From an uncultured Muribaculaceae bacterium (GTDB lineage: Bacteria; Bacteroidota; Bacteroidia; Bacteroidales; Muribaculaceae): a stretch of 38,555 bases of DNA. Both the position numbers and the translations under genes were made by a program. This document shows, piece by piece, positions 16,305 through 24,663 of the stretch (position 1 is its first letter; every line of letters begins with the position of its first letter). The stretch is taken from positions 1-38,555 of the forward strand of contig CAJUBC010000016.1 in NCBI GenBank assembly GCA_910584545.1, given 5' to 3'. The notes under the pieces were generated by a model that saw nothing but the letters and a program-made list of their open reading frames with translations, was not told where the DNA came from and made no database searches.

Positions 16305-16395
16305 GGATATTAGCCGCGATCTACGGACAATCTGACGGTTCAAAGCCGGAATTTCGGTCAAAAAGAGAGCTTTTTATGAAAAATGGAGGCTCGGA

Positions 16396-16427
16396 TTTGG
16401 CAAAGTTTGGCAAAAATGTTATCTTTG
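16396..16427 (+). promoter_or_regulatory. Promoter of the PpiD-like gene
   Basis: TTTG (16396-16399), 20 bp and TATCTTTG (16420-16427) form a perfect Bacteroidetes promoter. The segment also repeats TTTGGCAAA twice 11 bp apart (16396-16404 and 16407-16415), inside the spacer. A leader of about 110 nt follows. Confidence 0.85.
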
Positions 16428-16543
16428 CACGTTTAATGGCCTGAAGCCTCGCGCGGAGGGGCATGCGGCGGCGCACGGCAGTGACGTCGGAAGTCGGTCG
16501 CAAGTTGATATTAAGAAATTAAAACAGAGCTATATACAACAGA

Positions 16544-18679
16544 ATGGCAACATTAGAGAAAATCAGAAGTAAATCAGTCTTTCTGATCATCGTGATTGGC
16601 GTGGCGCTCCTCGCGTTCATCGTGGGCGACGCTCTTACCAATAGCCAGAACATCTTCGGCGACCGCACTACGGTGGCCAAGGTGGGAGGCGTTAAAATCG
16701 ATTACACCGAATATCAGCGCAAACGCGAGCAGCTCAACGAACAGCTTGAGCAGGCCCGTCGCCAGAATCCGCAGCAGTATGCCAATTTCGACACGCAGCT
16801 GCTTCCCCAGATGGCGCTCGACCAGCTCATCTCCGAGGCGCTTGTGAGGAACGCAGCCGACAAGGCGGGTATCCGTTCTTCGAGCAATCTGCTCCGCCAC
16901 TACATGCTCGACAATCCCCAGAGCCAGCAGGTGATGAACATCGTGCGCCAGCTCAACGCGTCGGGCTTGAGCGTGCAGACTCCCCAGCAGGCTTACGAAA
17001 TCATCTTCAACCCCAAGCGTAACGGTCTTACCGACGCTCAGATGGAGCCGTTCCAGCGCGCATGGATCGCAGCCGAGCGCGAGATGGAGGGTCAGATCAC
17101 GGCGATGGTTTACCAGCGTCTCCTCGCAGGTACGGTCCGTGCCAACGATCTCGACAAGAAGATGCTTTACGACAATTACATCAACACCTCCAACGTGGAG
17201 CTGGCATATCTCCCTTTCGGCGAACTTTCCGAAAAGGAGTATCCCGTGACCGAGGCTGAGGTCAAGGCCGCCTACGACAAGGATAAGAACCTCTTCAAGG
17301 TAGAGGAGGCCACAAAGGAAATCAGTTTCATCGCAGTCAACGTGGCTCCCTCGGCTGAAGACAAGGCGGCCGCCCAGAAGCTCGCCGAGGCCACTGCCCA
17401 CTCGCTTGCCGCGAACGCAGGTGCGCTCGACAAGAACCTCAAGAAGGAGGGTGTCGACATGCAGCGTCATTCGCTCCGCGCGTCCGACCTTCCAGCGGGA
17501 CCCGTCAAGGACTATCTCCTTGCCGCCGCTTCCGACAGCGTGAAGCTTATCTCCTCCAACGCCCGCGGATTCCAGATCATCCGCATGGGTTCACGCACTT
17601 CTGAAATCGACTCGATTCAGGTCAACGTGGTCAGCGCAGCTACCGAAGACCTCGGTCTCCGCGTGATGGCGCGCCTCAACGGCGGTCTCCCCGTCGACTC
17701 CCTCACATCGACATTCTCCGTCGACAGCGTGGTTCCGCAGCTCGACCAGTGGATCACTCTCTACACAGCCGACGGTCCCACCAACGCGCTTCCCGACGCT
17801 ACCATCGACTCGCTCCGCAACGCCGGCGGCAAGTTCATCTCCCTCCAGGCCGGCCCGCAGGGTATGGTGATGGCGCAGCTCGTGAAGCAGAACGCTCCCG
17901 TGACCATTTACGAGTATGACGAGGCCACCTTCGAGCTCGGGCCCAGCGCTAAGACGCTCTCCGCAGAGCGCGAGAAACTCGAGAAATTCCTCGCAGCCAA
18001 TACCGATGCCGAGAAGTTTGCGGAGAACGCCGCCAAAGCCGGTTATAATCTCCAGAACTTCACTGTGACCGCCTCCACTCCGGCCATCCCGCGTTTCCAG
18101 GGCTTCAACCAGTACTATCCTGAAAGCCGTCAGGTGATGCGCTGGGTGATGATCGACGGCAAAGAGGGTGAGGTGAGCCACATTTACGAATACAAGGACC
18201 ACAACGCTCCCGCGCTCTACGTGGCGGCGGTCGGCAGCGAATACGATGATTTCTGTCCCGTTACCAACAAGGATGTGAAATCCGTGCTTGAGCGCAAGGT
18301 CCGCGCCGAGAAGGCTGGCGACAAGCTCCTTGCAAAGTACAGCAAGAACGTTCAGAGCATCGCTGCCGCCGCCCAGGCCATGAAAGTGACCCCGACCAAT
18401 CTCCCGACATTCCGTTTCAGCTCCCAGTCAGGAGTCAACGATCCCGAGGTGACAGGTATCATTGCCGGCGCGAAGGCCGACAAGAAGGTCAATATCGTAA
18501 AGGGTCAGGATGGTATCTATGTATATCAGGTCATGGGACGGAGCACGGAGAAGTTCCCCTACAACGACAGCCAGTACGAGCAGCAGTATTACCGTCTGGT
18601 GAATCCCGATCTGGACGGGATGCTCCGCGGCAATTCGAAATTAAAGAACAATATCTATAAGTTCGAGGCCGGCGAATGA
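16544..18679 (+). CDS. PpiD-like membrane-anchored periplasmic foldase (SurA_N / peptidylprolyl isomerase family)
   Basis: A 711-residue protein with a short cytoplasmic N-terminus, one TM helix (about residues 12-30, VFLIIVIGVALLAFIVGDAL) and a large periplasmic part. Residues of about 35-190 match a SurA/PpiD chaperone domain (GVKIDYTEYQRKREQLNEQL, QMALDQLISEALVRNAADKAGI). A parvulin-like middle region follows (VTEAEVKAAYDKDKNLFKVEEATKEISFIAV), and the C-terminal part is helical. PpiD homologues help outer-membrane and secreted proteins fold after Sec export. The parvulin catalytic residues are not clear, so isomerase activity is unsure. It is monocistronic, between its own promoter and an intrinsic terminator. 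Confidence 0.9.
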   Translation: MATLEKIRSKSVFLIIVIGVALLAFIVGDALTNSQNIFGDRTTVAKVGGVKIDYTEYQRKREQLNEQLEQARRQNPQQYANFDTQLLPQMALDQLISEALVRNAADKAGIRSSSNLLRHYMLDNPQSQQVMNIVRQLNASGLSVQTPQQAYEIIFNPKRNGLTDAQMEPFQRAWIAAEREMEGQITAMVYQRLLAGTVRANDLDKKMLYDNYINTSNVELAYLPFGELSEKEYPVTEAEVKAAYDKDKNLFKVEEATKEISFIAVNVAPSAEDKAAAQKLAEATAHSLAANAGALDKNLKKEGVDMQRHSLRASDLPAGPVKDYLLAAASDSVKLISSNARGFQIIRMGSRTSEIDSIQVNVVSAATEDLGLRVMARLNGGLPVDSLTSTFSVDSVVPQLDQWITLYTADGPTNALPDATIDSLRNAGGKFISLQAGPQGMVMAQLVKQNAPVTIYEYDEATFELGPSAKTLSAEREKLEKFLAANTDAEKFAENAAKAGYNLQNFTVTASTPAIPRFQGFNQYYPESRQVMRWVMIDGKEGEVSHIYEYKDHNAPALYVAAVGSEYDDFCPVTNKDVKSVLERKVRAEKAGDKLLAKYSKNVQSIAAAAQAMKVTPTNLPTFRFSSQSGVNDPEVTGIIAGAKADKKVNIVKGQDGIYVYQVMGRSTEKFPYNDSQYEQQYYRLVNPDLDGMLRGNSKLKNNIYKFEAGE

Positions 18680-18702
18680 GCCGCCTCCGATCTCACACAG
18701 AG

Positions 18703-18731
18703 CGAGCGGCCGGATGCGGTCGCTCGTTTTT
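18703..18731 (+). terminator. Intrinsic terminator after the PpiD-like gene
   Basis: CGAGCGGCC (18703-18711) pairs with GGTCGCTCG (18718-18726), with one wobble, over a 6-nt loop, followed by five T residues. It separates this gene from the rlmN-trmD run. Confidence 0.88.
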
Positions 18732-18786
18732 GTAGGAACATATTTATAGGAACAAGGGATATCTAAGGGGGAGAGGACAATAACCT

Positions 18787-19875
18787 ATGAAACAGAATGA
18801 AGAGAGACTGCCGCTGATAGGCATGGGGCTCAAGGAGCTGCAGGATGTGGCCTTTCGAGGCGGTATGCCCCGCTTCGTGGGCCGTCAGCTTGCCGAATGG
18901 ATATATTCAAAAGGAGCCACTGATTTTGACCAGATGGTCAATATCTCGAAGAAGAACAAGGAATGGCTTTCGGCCAATTATGTGATAGGGCGCGAGGCTC
19001 CGGCAAGTGTCGTGAAGTCGTCCGACGGGACAGTGAAATACCTTTTCAAGGTTGGACACGGCAATGCTGTGGAATCGGTCTATATCCCCGATCACGACCG
19101 CGCCACGCTATGCGTCTCCTCGCAGGCGGGGTGCAAGATGAACTGCTACTTCTGCGCCACCGGAAAGCTCGGTTTCAAGGCGAACCTCACGGCTGCGCAG
19201 ATAATCAATCAGATTCTCAGCATTCCTCCGGTACCGAAACCGGGACAGACTCCGATGAATCCGCTCACCAACGTGGTGTTCATGGGTATGGGCGAGCCTC
19301 TCGACAACCTGCCCGAGGTTCTCAAGGTGATAGAGATACTCACCTCTCCGTGGGGACTGGCGTGGAGTCCGAAGCGAATCACGGTATCGACTGTCGGCAA
19401 ATTGCCGCAGCTCAAGGAACTTCTCGACAGGACCAAGGTGCATGTGGCGGTGAGTGTCCATACGGCCGACACTGCGCAGCGCGAGTCGATGATGCCGGCG
19501 CAGAAGGCGTTTCCTATCTCGGCGGTGATGCGCGTGCTTTCCGGATATGACTTCAGCGGACAGCGGCGGCTTTCGCTTGAGTATATCATGTGGCGCGGTG
19601 TCAACGACGATGTCGCCCACGCCGACATGCTGGTGCGTCTGATCGGCAATCTCGAGTGCCGCGTCAATCTCATCCGCTTCCATGCCATCCCTGGTGTGGA
19701 CCTCCGTCCGGCGAGCGAGGAAAGGATGATCATGTTCAGGAACTATCTTAACTCCAATGGAATCACGGCCACTATCCGCGCTTCGCGAGGAGAGGATATA
19801 GAGGCAGCCTGCGGAATGCTCGCTGCGGGACAGCCCCGTGCCAAGCGTCCAGGAGAGAATCCCAACAAAAAATAA
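18787..19875 (+). CDS. rlmN: 23S rRNA (adenine2503-C2)/tRNA methyltransferase RlmN
   Basis: A 362-residue radical-SAM enzyme that methylates C2 of A2503 in 23S rRNA (and A37 in some tRNAs), tuning ribosome fidelity. The iron-sulfur motif CKMNCYFC is at Cys116, Cys120 and Cys123, preceded by the typical CVSSQAGC context. GMGEPLDN (about residue 165) and the ITVSTVG and VHTAD segments belong to the SAM barrel. The C-terminal RASRGEDIEAACGML holds the conserved cysteine that accepts the methyl group. Length and motifs are complete. It opens a tightly packed run of genes; pdxA begins 6 bp after its stop. A short leader after the previous terminator holds no clear promoter. Confidence 0.96.
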   Translation: MKQNEERLPLIGMGLKELQDVAFRGGMPRFVGRQLAEWIYSKGATDFDQMVNISKKNKEWLSANYVIGREAPASVVKSSDGTVKYLFKVGHGNAVESVYIPDHDRATLCVSSQAGCKMNCYFCATGKLGFKANLTAAQIINQILSIPPVPKPGQTPMNPLTNVVFMGMGEPLDNLPEVLKVIEILTSPWGLAWSPKRITVSTVGKLPQLKELLDRTKVHVAVSVHTADTAQRESMMPAQKAFPISAVMRVLSGYDFSGQRRLSLEYIMWRGVNDDVAHADMLVRLIGNLECRVNLIRFHAIPGVDLRPASEERMIMFRNYLNSNGITATIRASRGEDIEAACGMLAAGQPRAKRPGENPNKK

Positions 19876-19881
19876 GATTAT

Positions 19882-21129
19882 ATGGATGATAAAATACGCG
19901 TGGGTATCACCCACGGCGACTATAACGGAATAGGCTATGAGGTGATTGTCAAGGCCCTTGCCGCCGACGGAATCACGGAACTGATGACTCCGGTGGTTTT
20001 CTGCGACCGCCGGCTGTTCGACCGCGCCTGCAAGGAGGCGGGGGTGCAGTTCCCGAAGCTGAATGCCATTTCCTCGGCAGAGGATGCGGTAGACGGCGTG
20101 GTCAACATCGTGGACCTCGGCCTCAAGGATGTCAACTTGACGCCGGGCCAGCCGACGGCTGCATCGGGTGCAGCGGCAGTGAAGGCCCTCGAGGAGGCTG
20201 TCAGGGCCGTCTCGGATAATGACATCGATGTACTAGTCACGGCTCCCATCTCAAAGGAGGCTGTGCAGAGCGACTCCTTCAGTTTCCCCGGACATACCGA
20301 ATTTCTCAATGCCCGTGCCGGAGAGGAGTACAAGGCCCAGATGATTCTTTTCGACGACCGGCTGCGCGTGGCGCTCGTGACCACGCATCTTGCCATAGCC
20401 GATGTGCCGGCCGCAATCACCAAGGAGCGCGTGCTCGACTCGATCCGTACTTTCGACAAGGTGCTTCGCAAGGACTTCGCTGTGACGCGGCCCAAGATCG
20501 CGGTACTAGCTCTTAATCCCCACTGCGGTGACGGTGGTCTCCTCGGCAGCGAGGAGAAGGAGGTGATAGCTCCCGCCATCGCCGAAGCAGCCGAGGAGGG
20601 CCTTCTTGCCTTCGGTCCTTTCGCGGCCGACGGCTTCTTCGCAGGTGAGTCAAGAAACAAATATGATGGCGTGATAGCGATGTACCACGACCAGGGACTC
20701 GCTCCCTTCAAGGCGCTCGCCGGAGAATTCGGAGTGAATTTCACCGCCGGTCTTCCCTGGGTGCGTACCTCGCCCGATCACGGTACGGCCTACGACAAGG
20801 CCTGGAAGGATATGGCCAGCGAGGTCTCGATGCGCGAGGCTATCTATAAGGCCATCGACATCTTCCGTTGCCGCAGGACCTTCCTCGAGGCCTCCGAGAA
20901 TCCTCTTCGTAAAATGAAGCCGGAGAAGTCTGACAAAGGCGAGAAGTCTGACAAAGGCGAAAAGGCTGAGAAAGCGGAGAAATCGGATAAGGGGGAGAAG
21001 GCTGACAAGGTCGAGAAGAACGAGAAAGGTAAGGGCGACCGTAAGTCCGGCTCTGAAAACCACGGCAAGGAGAAGAAGAACGGCGGCGAGGTTCTCGCCG
21101 AGGATGAGACAGTAAAGGAGGAGGAATGA
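19882..21129 (+). CDS. pdxA: 4-hydroxythreonine-4-phosphate dehydrogenase with Lys/Glu-rich repeat tail
   Basis: A 415-residue protein. Residues 1 to about 340 are a complete PdxA, which oxidises 4-phosphohydroxy-L-threonine with NAD+ in pyridoxal-phosphate synthesis. Seen are VGITHGDYNGIGYEVI at the N-terminus, the metal-binding histidines in PGHTEFL, TTHLAI and MYHDQGLAPFKAL, and a final TSPDHGTAYDKAW. The remaining 75 residues are unlike PdxA: six hexapeptides of the EKSDKG kind, then a Lys/Asp/Glu-rich stretch ending TVKEEE, predicted disordered and highly charged. The tail is encoded by an 18-bp tandem repeat. The stop overlaps the next ATG (ATGA), so the lipid genes downstream are translationally coupled to it. 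Confidence 0.95.
   Translation: MDDKIRVGITHGDYNGIGYEVIVKALAADGITELMTPVVFCDRRLFDRACKEAGVQFPKLNAISSAEDAVDGVVNIVDLGLKDVNLTPGQPTAASGAAAVKALEEAVRAVSDNDIDVLVTAPISKEAVQSDSFSFPGHTEFLNARAGEEYKAQMILFDDRLRVALVTTHLAIADVPAAITKERVLDSIRTFDKVLRKDFAVTRPKIAVLALNPHCGDGGLLGSEEKEVIAPAIAEAAEEGLLAFGPFAADGFFAGESRNKYDGVIAMYHDQGLAPFKALAGEFGVNFTAGLPWVRTSPDHGTAYDKAWKDMASEVSMREAIYKAIDIFRCRRTFLEASENPLRKMKPEKSDKGEKSDKGEKAEKAEKSDKGEKADKVEKNEKGKGDRKSGSENHGKEKKNGGEVLAEDETVKEEE
20923..21030 (+). repeat. Six tandem 18-bp repeats inside pdxA
   Basis: Units begin at 20923, 20941, 20959, 20977, 20995 and 21013. The first two are identical (GAGAAGTCTGACAAAGGC) and the others diverge. Each encodes one EK(S/A)(D/E)KG-like hexapeptide. 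Multiples of three keep the frame, so copy number could vary without breaking pdxA. Confidence 0.9.
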
Positions 21130-21839
21130 ATTTCGGAATAATAGCGGCCGGCGACGGCAGCCGCCTTGCAGGCGAGGGAGTGGAGAAGCCTAAGCCATTG
21201 TTGGAGCTTTGTGGCACACCGATGATCGGGAGGTTGCTCGACATTCTCGACCGCGTCGGTGCGGAGCGTATAGCTGTGATTGTCAACGAGCGGATGCCGG
21301 AGGTTGCCCGCTATCTCGAGGAGCTGGCGCCGCGCTTCGGTGACCGACTTTCGGTCACGGTGAAGAGCACACCCTCTTCCATGCACAGTTTCCATGAGAT
21401 ATGCGGCAGTCTGCGCGACTGTGGCAAGTATGTGGTGACTACTGTCGACACCATCTTTCGCGAGGAGGATTTCAGACGCTACATCGAGGCGTGGGAGAAC
21501 GCTGCCGACGATGTCGACGGCATGATGGCCGTGACTACATTCGTCGATGACGAGAAGCCCCTGTGGGTGGAGACCGGCGACGGCATGGATATAGTGGCTT
21601 TCCGCGACACCCCCTGGAGCGAGGCGAGGTATGTTTCCGGCGGTATCTACGGACTGCGTCCCGAGGCGGCCGTCGTTCTCGATGACTGCGTGGAGCAGGG
21701 TGTGGAGCGCATGCGCAACTACCAGCGTGCATTAGTGGCCGCAGGTCAGCGTCTCCAGGCGTTCGACATGGGACGGGTGATGGACATCGACCATGCGCCC
21801 GACATAAAAAAAGCAGAGCTATGGCTGGAGTCAAGATAG
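21126..21839 (+). CDS. Sugar-phosphate-type nucleotidyltransferase in the inositol-lipid cluster
   Basis: A 237-residue GT-A fold nucleotidyltransferase. The N-terminal IIAAGDGSRLAGEGVEKPKPLLELCGTPMIGRLLDIL has the glycine-rich NTP loop (AAGxGSRL) and the KPL lysine of sugar-1-phosphate and CTP:phosphoalcohol transferases, while TTVDTIF (about residue 100) supplies the metal-binding Asp. It therefore activates some phosphorylated compound as an NDP derivative. Its place before a CDP-alcohol phosphatidyltransferase and inositol-phosphate synthase makes inositol phosphate a candidate substrate, as in the CTP:inositol-1-phosphate cytidylyltransferases of di-inositol-phosphate synthesis, but this is inference. 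It starts within the pdxA stop and overlaps the ATP-grasp gene by 19 bp. Confidence 0.8.
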   Translation: MNFGIIAAGDGSRLAGEGVEKPKPLLELCGTPMIGRLLDILDRVGAERIAVIVNERMPEVARYLEELAPRFGDRLSVTVKSTPSSMHSFHEICGSLRDCGKYVVTTVDTIFREEDFRRYIEAWENAADDVDGMMAVTTFVDDEKPLWVETGDGMDIVAFRDTPWSEARYVSGGIYGLRPEAAVVLDDCVEQGVERMRNYQRALVAAGQRLQAFDMGRVMDIDHAPDIKKAELWLESR

Positions 21840-22693
21840 CCGGGGTGATGCGCGCCGGTGTGTTCTCGCCCAACCATGTGGGGAACGACACCGCGATCTT
21901 CAATGAGGTGGTGGCCCGTCTCAACAAGCGGGGCTGCGAGGTGCGCGTTATGAGCGAGGCGGAGTTCGCCGAGGCCGACGTGCAGGAGGAGGTGATAGTC
22001 AATATGTGCCGCGAGACCCGCTCTGTGGAGCGTCTGATGGCTCTCGAGGAGGAGGGACGGATCGTGATCAACAGCGGTTTCGGCATCGGTAACTGCAACC
22101 GCGAGAAGATGACCCGCCTGCTGATGGCCAACGGTATACCTTATCCCGACTCCATCATAGTGAATACCAACGAGGATGTGCGGGGTGATCTGGCGGAGGC
22201 CGGCATAGGCCCGTGCTGGATCAAGCGCGGCGATTTCCACGCCATGCATAAGGAGGACGTGAGCTATTGCCGCCATCCCGAGGAGGCCCAGGACATGCTT
22301 CATGAATACTTCTACCGTGGCATACGCCGCGCGGTGATAAATCGTCACCTTGTGGGTGACCTGGTGAAATTCTACGGCGTGGCCGGCGAGCCTTTCTTCT
22401 ATTGGTTCTATCCTTTTGACGAGGGACACAGCAAGTACGGTTACGAGGCTGTCAACGGTCGCGCGTTGGGTTATGGATTCGATGTGTCTGCCTTGCAGGA
22501 GATGTGCGGCCGCGCGGCTGATATCCTCGGCGTGAAGATATATGGAGGCGACTGCATAATAGATTCCGACGGTGCTGTACGGATCATAGATTTCAACGAC
22601 TGGCCGAGTTTCGCACCCTGCCGCAAGGAGGCGGCTTCAGCCATAGCCTCCTGTGTGCTCAAGGAAATAAAACGGCATAGAAAACTGAAATGA
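21821..22693 (+). CDS. ATP-grasp-like protein in the inositol-lipid cluster
   Basis: A 290-residue protein with the outline of an ATP-grasp ligase. The N-terminal Rossmann-like part is VKIAGVMRAGVFSPNHVGND. A middle NREKMTRLLMANGIPYPDSIIV matches the segment before the ATP-binding loop, CWIKRGDFHAMHKEDV supplies the lysine strand, and GGDCIIDSDGAVRIIDFNDWPSF is the C-terminal metal-binding Asp/Asn motif. ATP-grasp enzymes join a carboxylate to an amine or similar nucleophile through an acyl phosphate. No specific substrate can be read; modification of an inositol lipid headgroup with an amino acid is one possibility given the neighbours. It overlaps the preceding gene by 19 bp. Confidence 0.72.
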   Translation: MAGVKIAGVMRAGVFSPNHVGNDTAIFNEVVARLNKRGCEVRVMSEAEFAEADVQEEVIVNMCRETRSVERLMALEEEGRIVINSGFGIGNCNREKMTRLLMANGIPYPDSIIVNTNEDVRGDLAEAGIGPCWIKRGDFHAMHKEDVSYCRHPEEAQDMLHEYFYRGIRRAVINRHLVGDLVKFYGVAGEPFFYWFYPFDEGHSKYGYEAVNGRALGYGFDVSALQEMCGRAADILGVKIYGGDCIIDSDGAVRIIDFNDWPSFAPCRKEAASAIASCVLKEIKRHRKLK

Positions 22694-22726
22694 TTGGAGT
22701 CAGGAAAACTGTAATGAAAGGAAGCT

Positions 22727-23671
22727 ATGTTTGGTAAGTTCAAGCAATCGGAGGAATATAGGTCATCGCTGAAGTCGATGGATACCGAGGAATGGTTCGA
22801 CCTGAATTTCTACCGTCCGCTCGGTTACGGATGGGTGCTGCTGGCCCGTAGGCTCGGCATTCCTCCCAACGCCGTCACCGTGGCTTCCATTTTCCTCGGT
22901 GTCGGTGCCGGCGTATGCTTCTATTTCGACAGTCTGGCTATAAATATCTTGGGAGTGTTCCTGCTTGTGTGGGCCGATTCGTTCGACAGCGCCGACGGCC
23001 AGCTCGCGAGACTCACCGGGAAATATTCCCGCATCGGCCGGATTCTTGACGGACTCAGCGGCGACCTCTGGTTTGCCGCCATCTACATAGCCATCTGTCT
23101 GCGAGAGAACGTCACCTCACCATTCTTCATGGACCATAAGTGGGTGATATGGACGATGGGAGTGGTGACAGGTGTCTGTCATGGCGTGCAGGCAGCCCAG
23201 GCCGACTATTACCGTCAGTTCCATCTCTTTTTCGTGAAGGGTAAGGATGGCAGCGAATTAGAAAATACCGACGACCTCCGTGCCCGCTATCGCGCCCTGA
23301 GCTGGCGCAGGGATTTCGTGGCCAAGGTAGTGCTCGGAGTCTATTTGCAGTACAGCATCGGGCAGGAGAAGCGCACCCCCTGGATGGGGCGGTTCAGGCG
23401 ATTGCTGCGCGAACGCTACGGCGACAGCATCCCCGCTTCGCTGCGCGAGGATTTCCGCAAGGCGAGTCTGCCACTCATGAAGTACACCAACATGCTCTCG
23501 TTCAATGTCCGGACATGGGCTCTGTTCGCCGCGCTGCTTATCTTCAGGATGCCCTGGCTCTATTTCGCGTTCGAATTGGTGGTGCTCAACATAATGCTTG
23601 TATACATGATGGTGCGTCACGAACGTATCTGCTGCAGGTTTGTTGATAAGATAGAATCAAACGTGTACTGA
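22727..23671 (+). CDS. CDP-alcohol phosphatidyltransferase (probable phosphatidylinositol-phosphate synthase)
   Basis: A 314-residue integral membrane enzyme. The CDP-alcohol phosphotransferase signature lies at residues 87-113: Asp87, Asp90-Gly91, Ala94-Arg95, Gly104, Asp108 and Asp113. The last Asp is one position later than in the usual D-x3-D spacing. Hydrophobic helices flank it (about 47-80, 114-135, 140-160 and 260-300). The family moves a phosphatidyl group from CDP-diacylglycerol to an alcohol, or the reverse pair; beside a myo-inositol-phosphate synthase and a phosphatase, inositol phosphate is the likely acceptor, giving phosphatidylinositol phosphate. The start has an AAAGGAAG ribosome-binding sequence. 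The HAD gene begins 1 bp after its stop. Confidence 0.88.
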   Translation: MFGKFKQSEEYRSSLKSMDTEEWFDLNFYRPLGYGWVLLARRLGIPPNAVTVASIFLGVGAGVCFYFDSLAINILGVFLLVWADSFDSADGQLARLTGKYSRIGRILDGLSGDLWFAAIYIAICLRENVTSPFFMDHKWVIWTMGVVTGVCHGVQAAQADYYRQFHLFFVKGKDGSELENTDDLRARYRALSWRRDFVAKVVLGVYLQYSIGQEKRTPWMGRFRRLLRERYGDSIPASLREDFRKASLPLMKYTNMLSFNVRTWALFAALLIFRMPWLYFAFELVVLNIMLVYMMVRHERICCRFVDKIESNVY

Positions 23672-23672
23672 A

Positions 23673-24434
23673 ATGACCACACAAAATAAAGGGGAAAGGG
23701 ATGCCGGGATGATGCGCGGGAAGTTAAAGGACATCAGGGGAATCATCTTCGATTACGGCGGTACGCTCGACACCGGCGGCGACCATTGGAGCCATCTGAT
23801 CGAGGAGGCTTACGCCAAGGCGGGAGTAGCCGTCGACCATGCAGCGTTTCGCGAGGCATACGTCTATGCGGAGCGTGAGCTTGCCCGCGAGTGCCATATA
23901 CTTCCGGAGCATGACTTCCACGACCTTCTTGACATAAAGATAAAGATAGAGCTCGAGTGGCTTGTCCGGAACGGCCTCTTCGCTCCGCAGGACGTAGGCG
24001 GCAAGGCAAAGGAGATAGCCGCTGGCTGCTATGACCGAGCCCGCGCCAATGTGGCCAATGCGGAGCCGGTGCTGAGCAGACTCTCGGAAAAATATCCGCT
24101 TGTGCTCGTGTCCAATTTTTACGGGAATATCTCCCGCGTACTCGAGGACTTCGGGATCGGCAGGTATTTCAAGGCCGTGATCGAGAGCGCGGTGGTCGGT
24201 ATCCGCAAACCCGACCCGAGGATTTTCCTGAAAGGAGTGGAGGCTCTCTGTCTCCGTCCCGACGAAGTGCTGGTGATAGGGGACTCTTACAGAAAGGATA
24301 TCCTCCCCGCTCGCGAGGCAGGATGCCGCGCGCTCTGGCTCAAGGGACGCGGATGGACGGCCGACGAGGATGCCGTGACTGATCCTGCTGTGATTGGGAG
24401 TCTCGAAGATGTTCTCGGCTTGTTGAAGGAGTGA
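23673..24434 (+). CDS. HAD-superfamily phosphatase (probable phosphatidylinositol-phosphate phosphatase)
   Basis: A 253-residue HAD hydrolase. Motif I is IIFDYGGTLDTGG with nucleophile Asp27, motif II is LVLVSNFYG (Ser), the motif III lysine is in VGIRKPDPRIF, and motif IV is VLVIGDSYRKDI. A helical cap lies between motifs I and II (about residues 35-130). Motif I has Gly rather than Asp two residues after the nucleophile, which removes the usual general acid. The gene follows the phosphatidyltransferase by 1 bp, so dephosphorylation of phosphatidylinositol phosphate to phosphatidylinositol is the simplest role; this is inference from the pathway. Other HAD substrates cannot be excluded. Confidence 0.82.
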   Translation: MTTQNKGERDAGMMRGKLKDIRGIIFDYGGTLDTGGDHWSHLIEEAYAKAGVAVDHAAFREAYVYAERELARECHILPEHDFHDLLDIKIKIELEWLVRNGLFAPQDVGGKAKEIAAGCYDRARANVANAEPVLSRLSEKYPLVLVSNFYGNISRVLEDFGIGRYFKAVIESAVVGIRKPDPRIFLKGVEALCLRPDEVLVIGDSYRKDILPAREAGCRALWLKGRGWTADEDAVTDPAVIGSLEDVLGLLKE

Positions 24435-24439
24435 GCTGA

Positions 24440-24492
24440 ATTAACATATATTAACTAATTCAATCAATATCGGGTTATTATTAACATATATT
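24440..24492. repeat. Direct repeat upstream of the inositol-phosphate synthase promoter
   Basis: ATTAACATATATT occurs at 24440-24452 and again at 24480-24492, exactly 40 bp apart; a related AATATTAACAA lies near 24516. The 24435-24555 stretch is strongly AT-rich and non-coding. The spacing of about four helix turns suggests paired binding sites for a regulator of the gene downstream. Confidence 0.65.
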
Positions 24493-24555
24493 GGCTGAAT
24501 AATCATGTTGATAACAAATATTAACAACAACTAATGCAAATTATGGCTGATTTAT

Positions 24556-24586
24556 TTTGTGGTATGGGAAATAGATGATAATTTTA
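24556..24586 (+). promoter_or_regulatory. Internal promoter of the inositol-phosphate synthase gene
   Basis: TTTG (24556-24559), 19 bp and TAATTTTA (24579-24586) form a near-consensus promoter. It would start transcription near 24593, 70 nt before the ATG at 24664, so the synthase and trmD can be expressed apart from the upstream lipid genes. This also argues against the longer open frame that begins at 24559 inside the promoter. Confidence 0.65.
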
Positions 24587-24663
24587 CGGATAATAAGCCC
24601 GATGCTTCCGTGCGGCAATATGGAAAGGGCAATATATTATCACATCAGCATATAAACCAGCTT

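Noticed and set aside
14979..16361. Long open frame antisense to metK
   Set aside because: It lies wholly opposite a conserved enzyme gene and its translation has no recognisable motif; high GC codon structure explains it.
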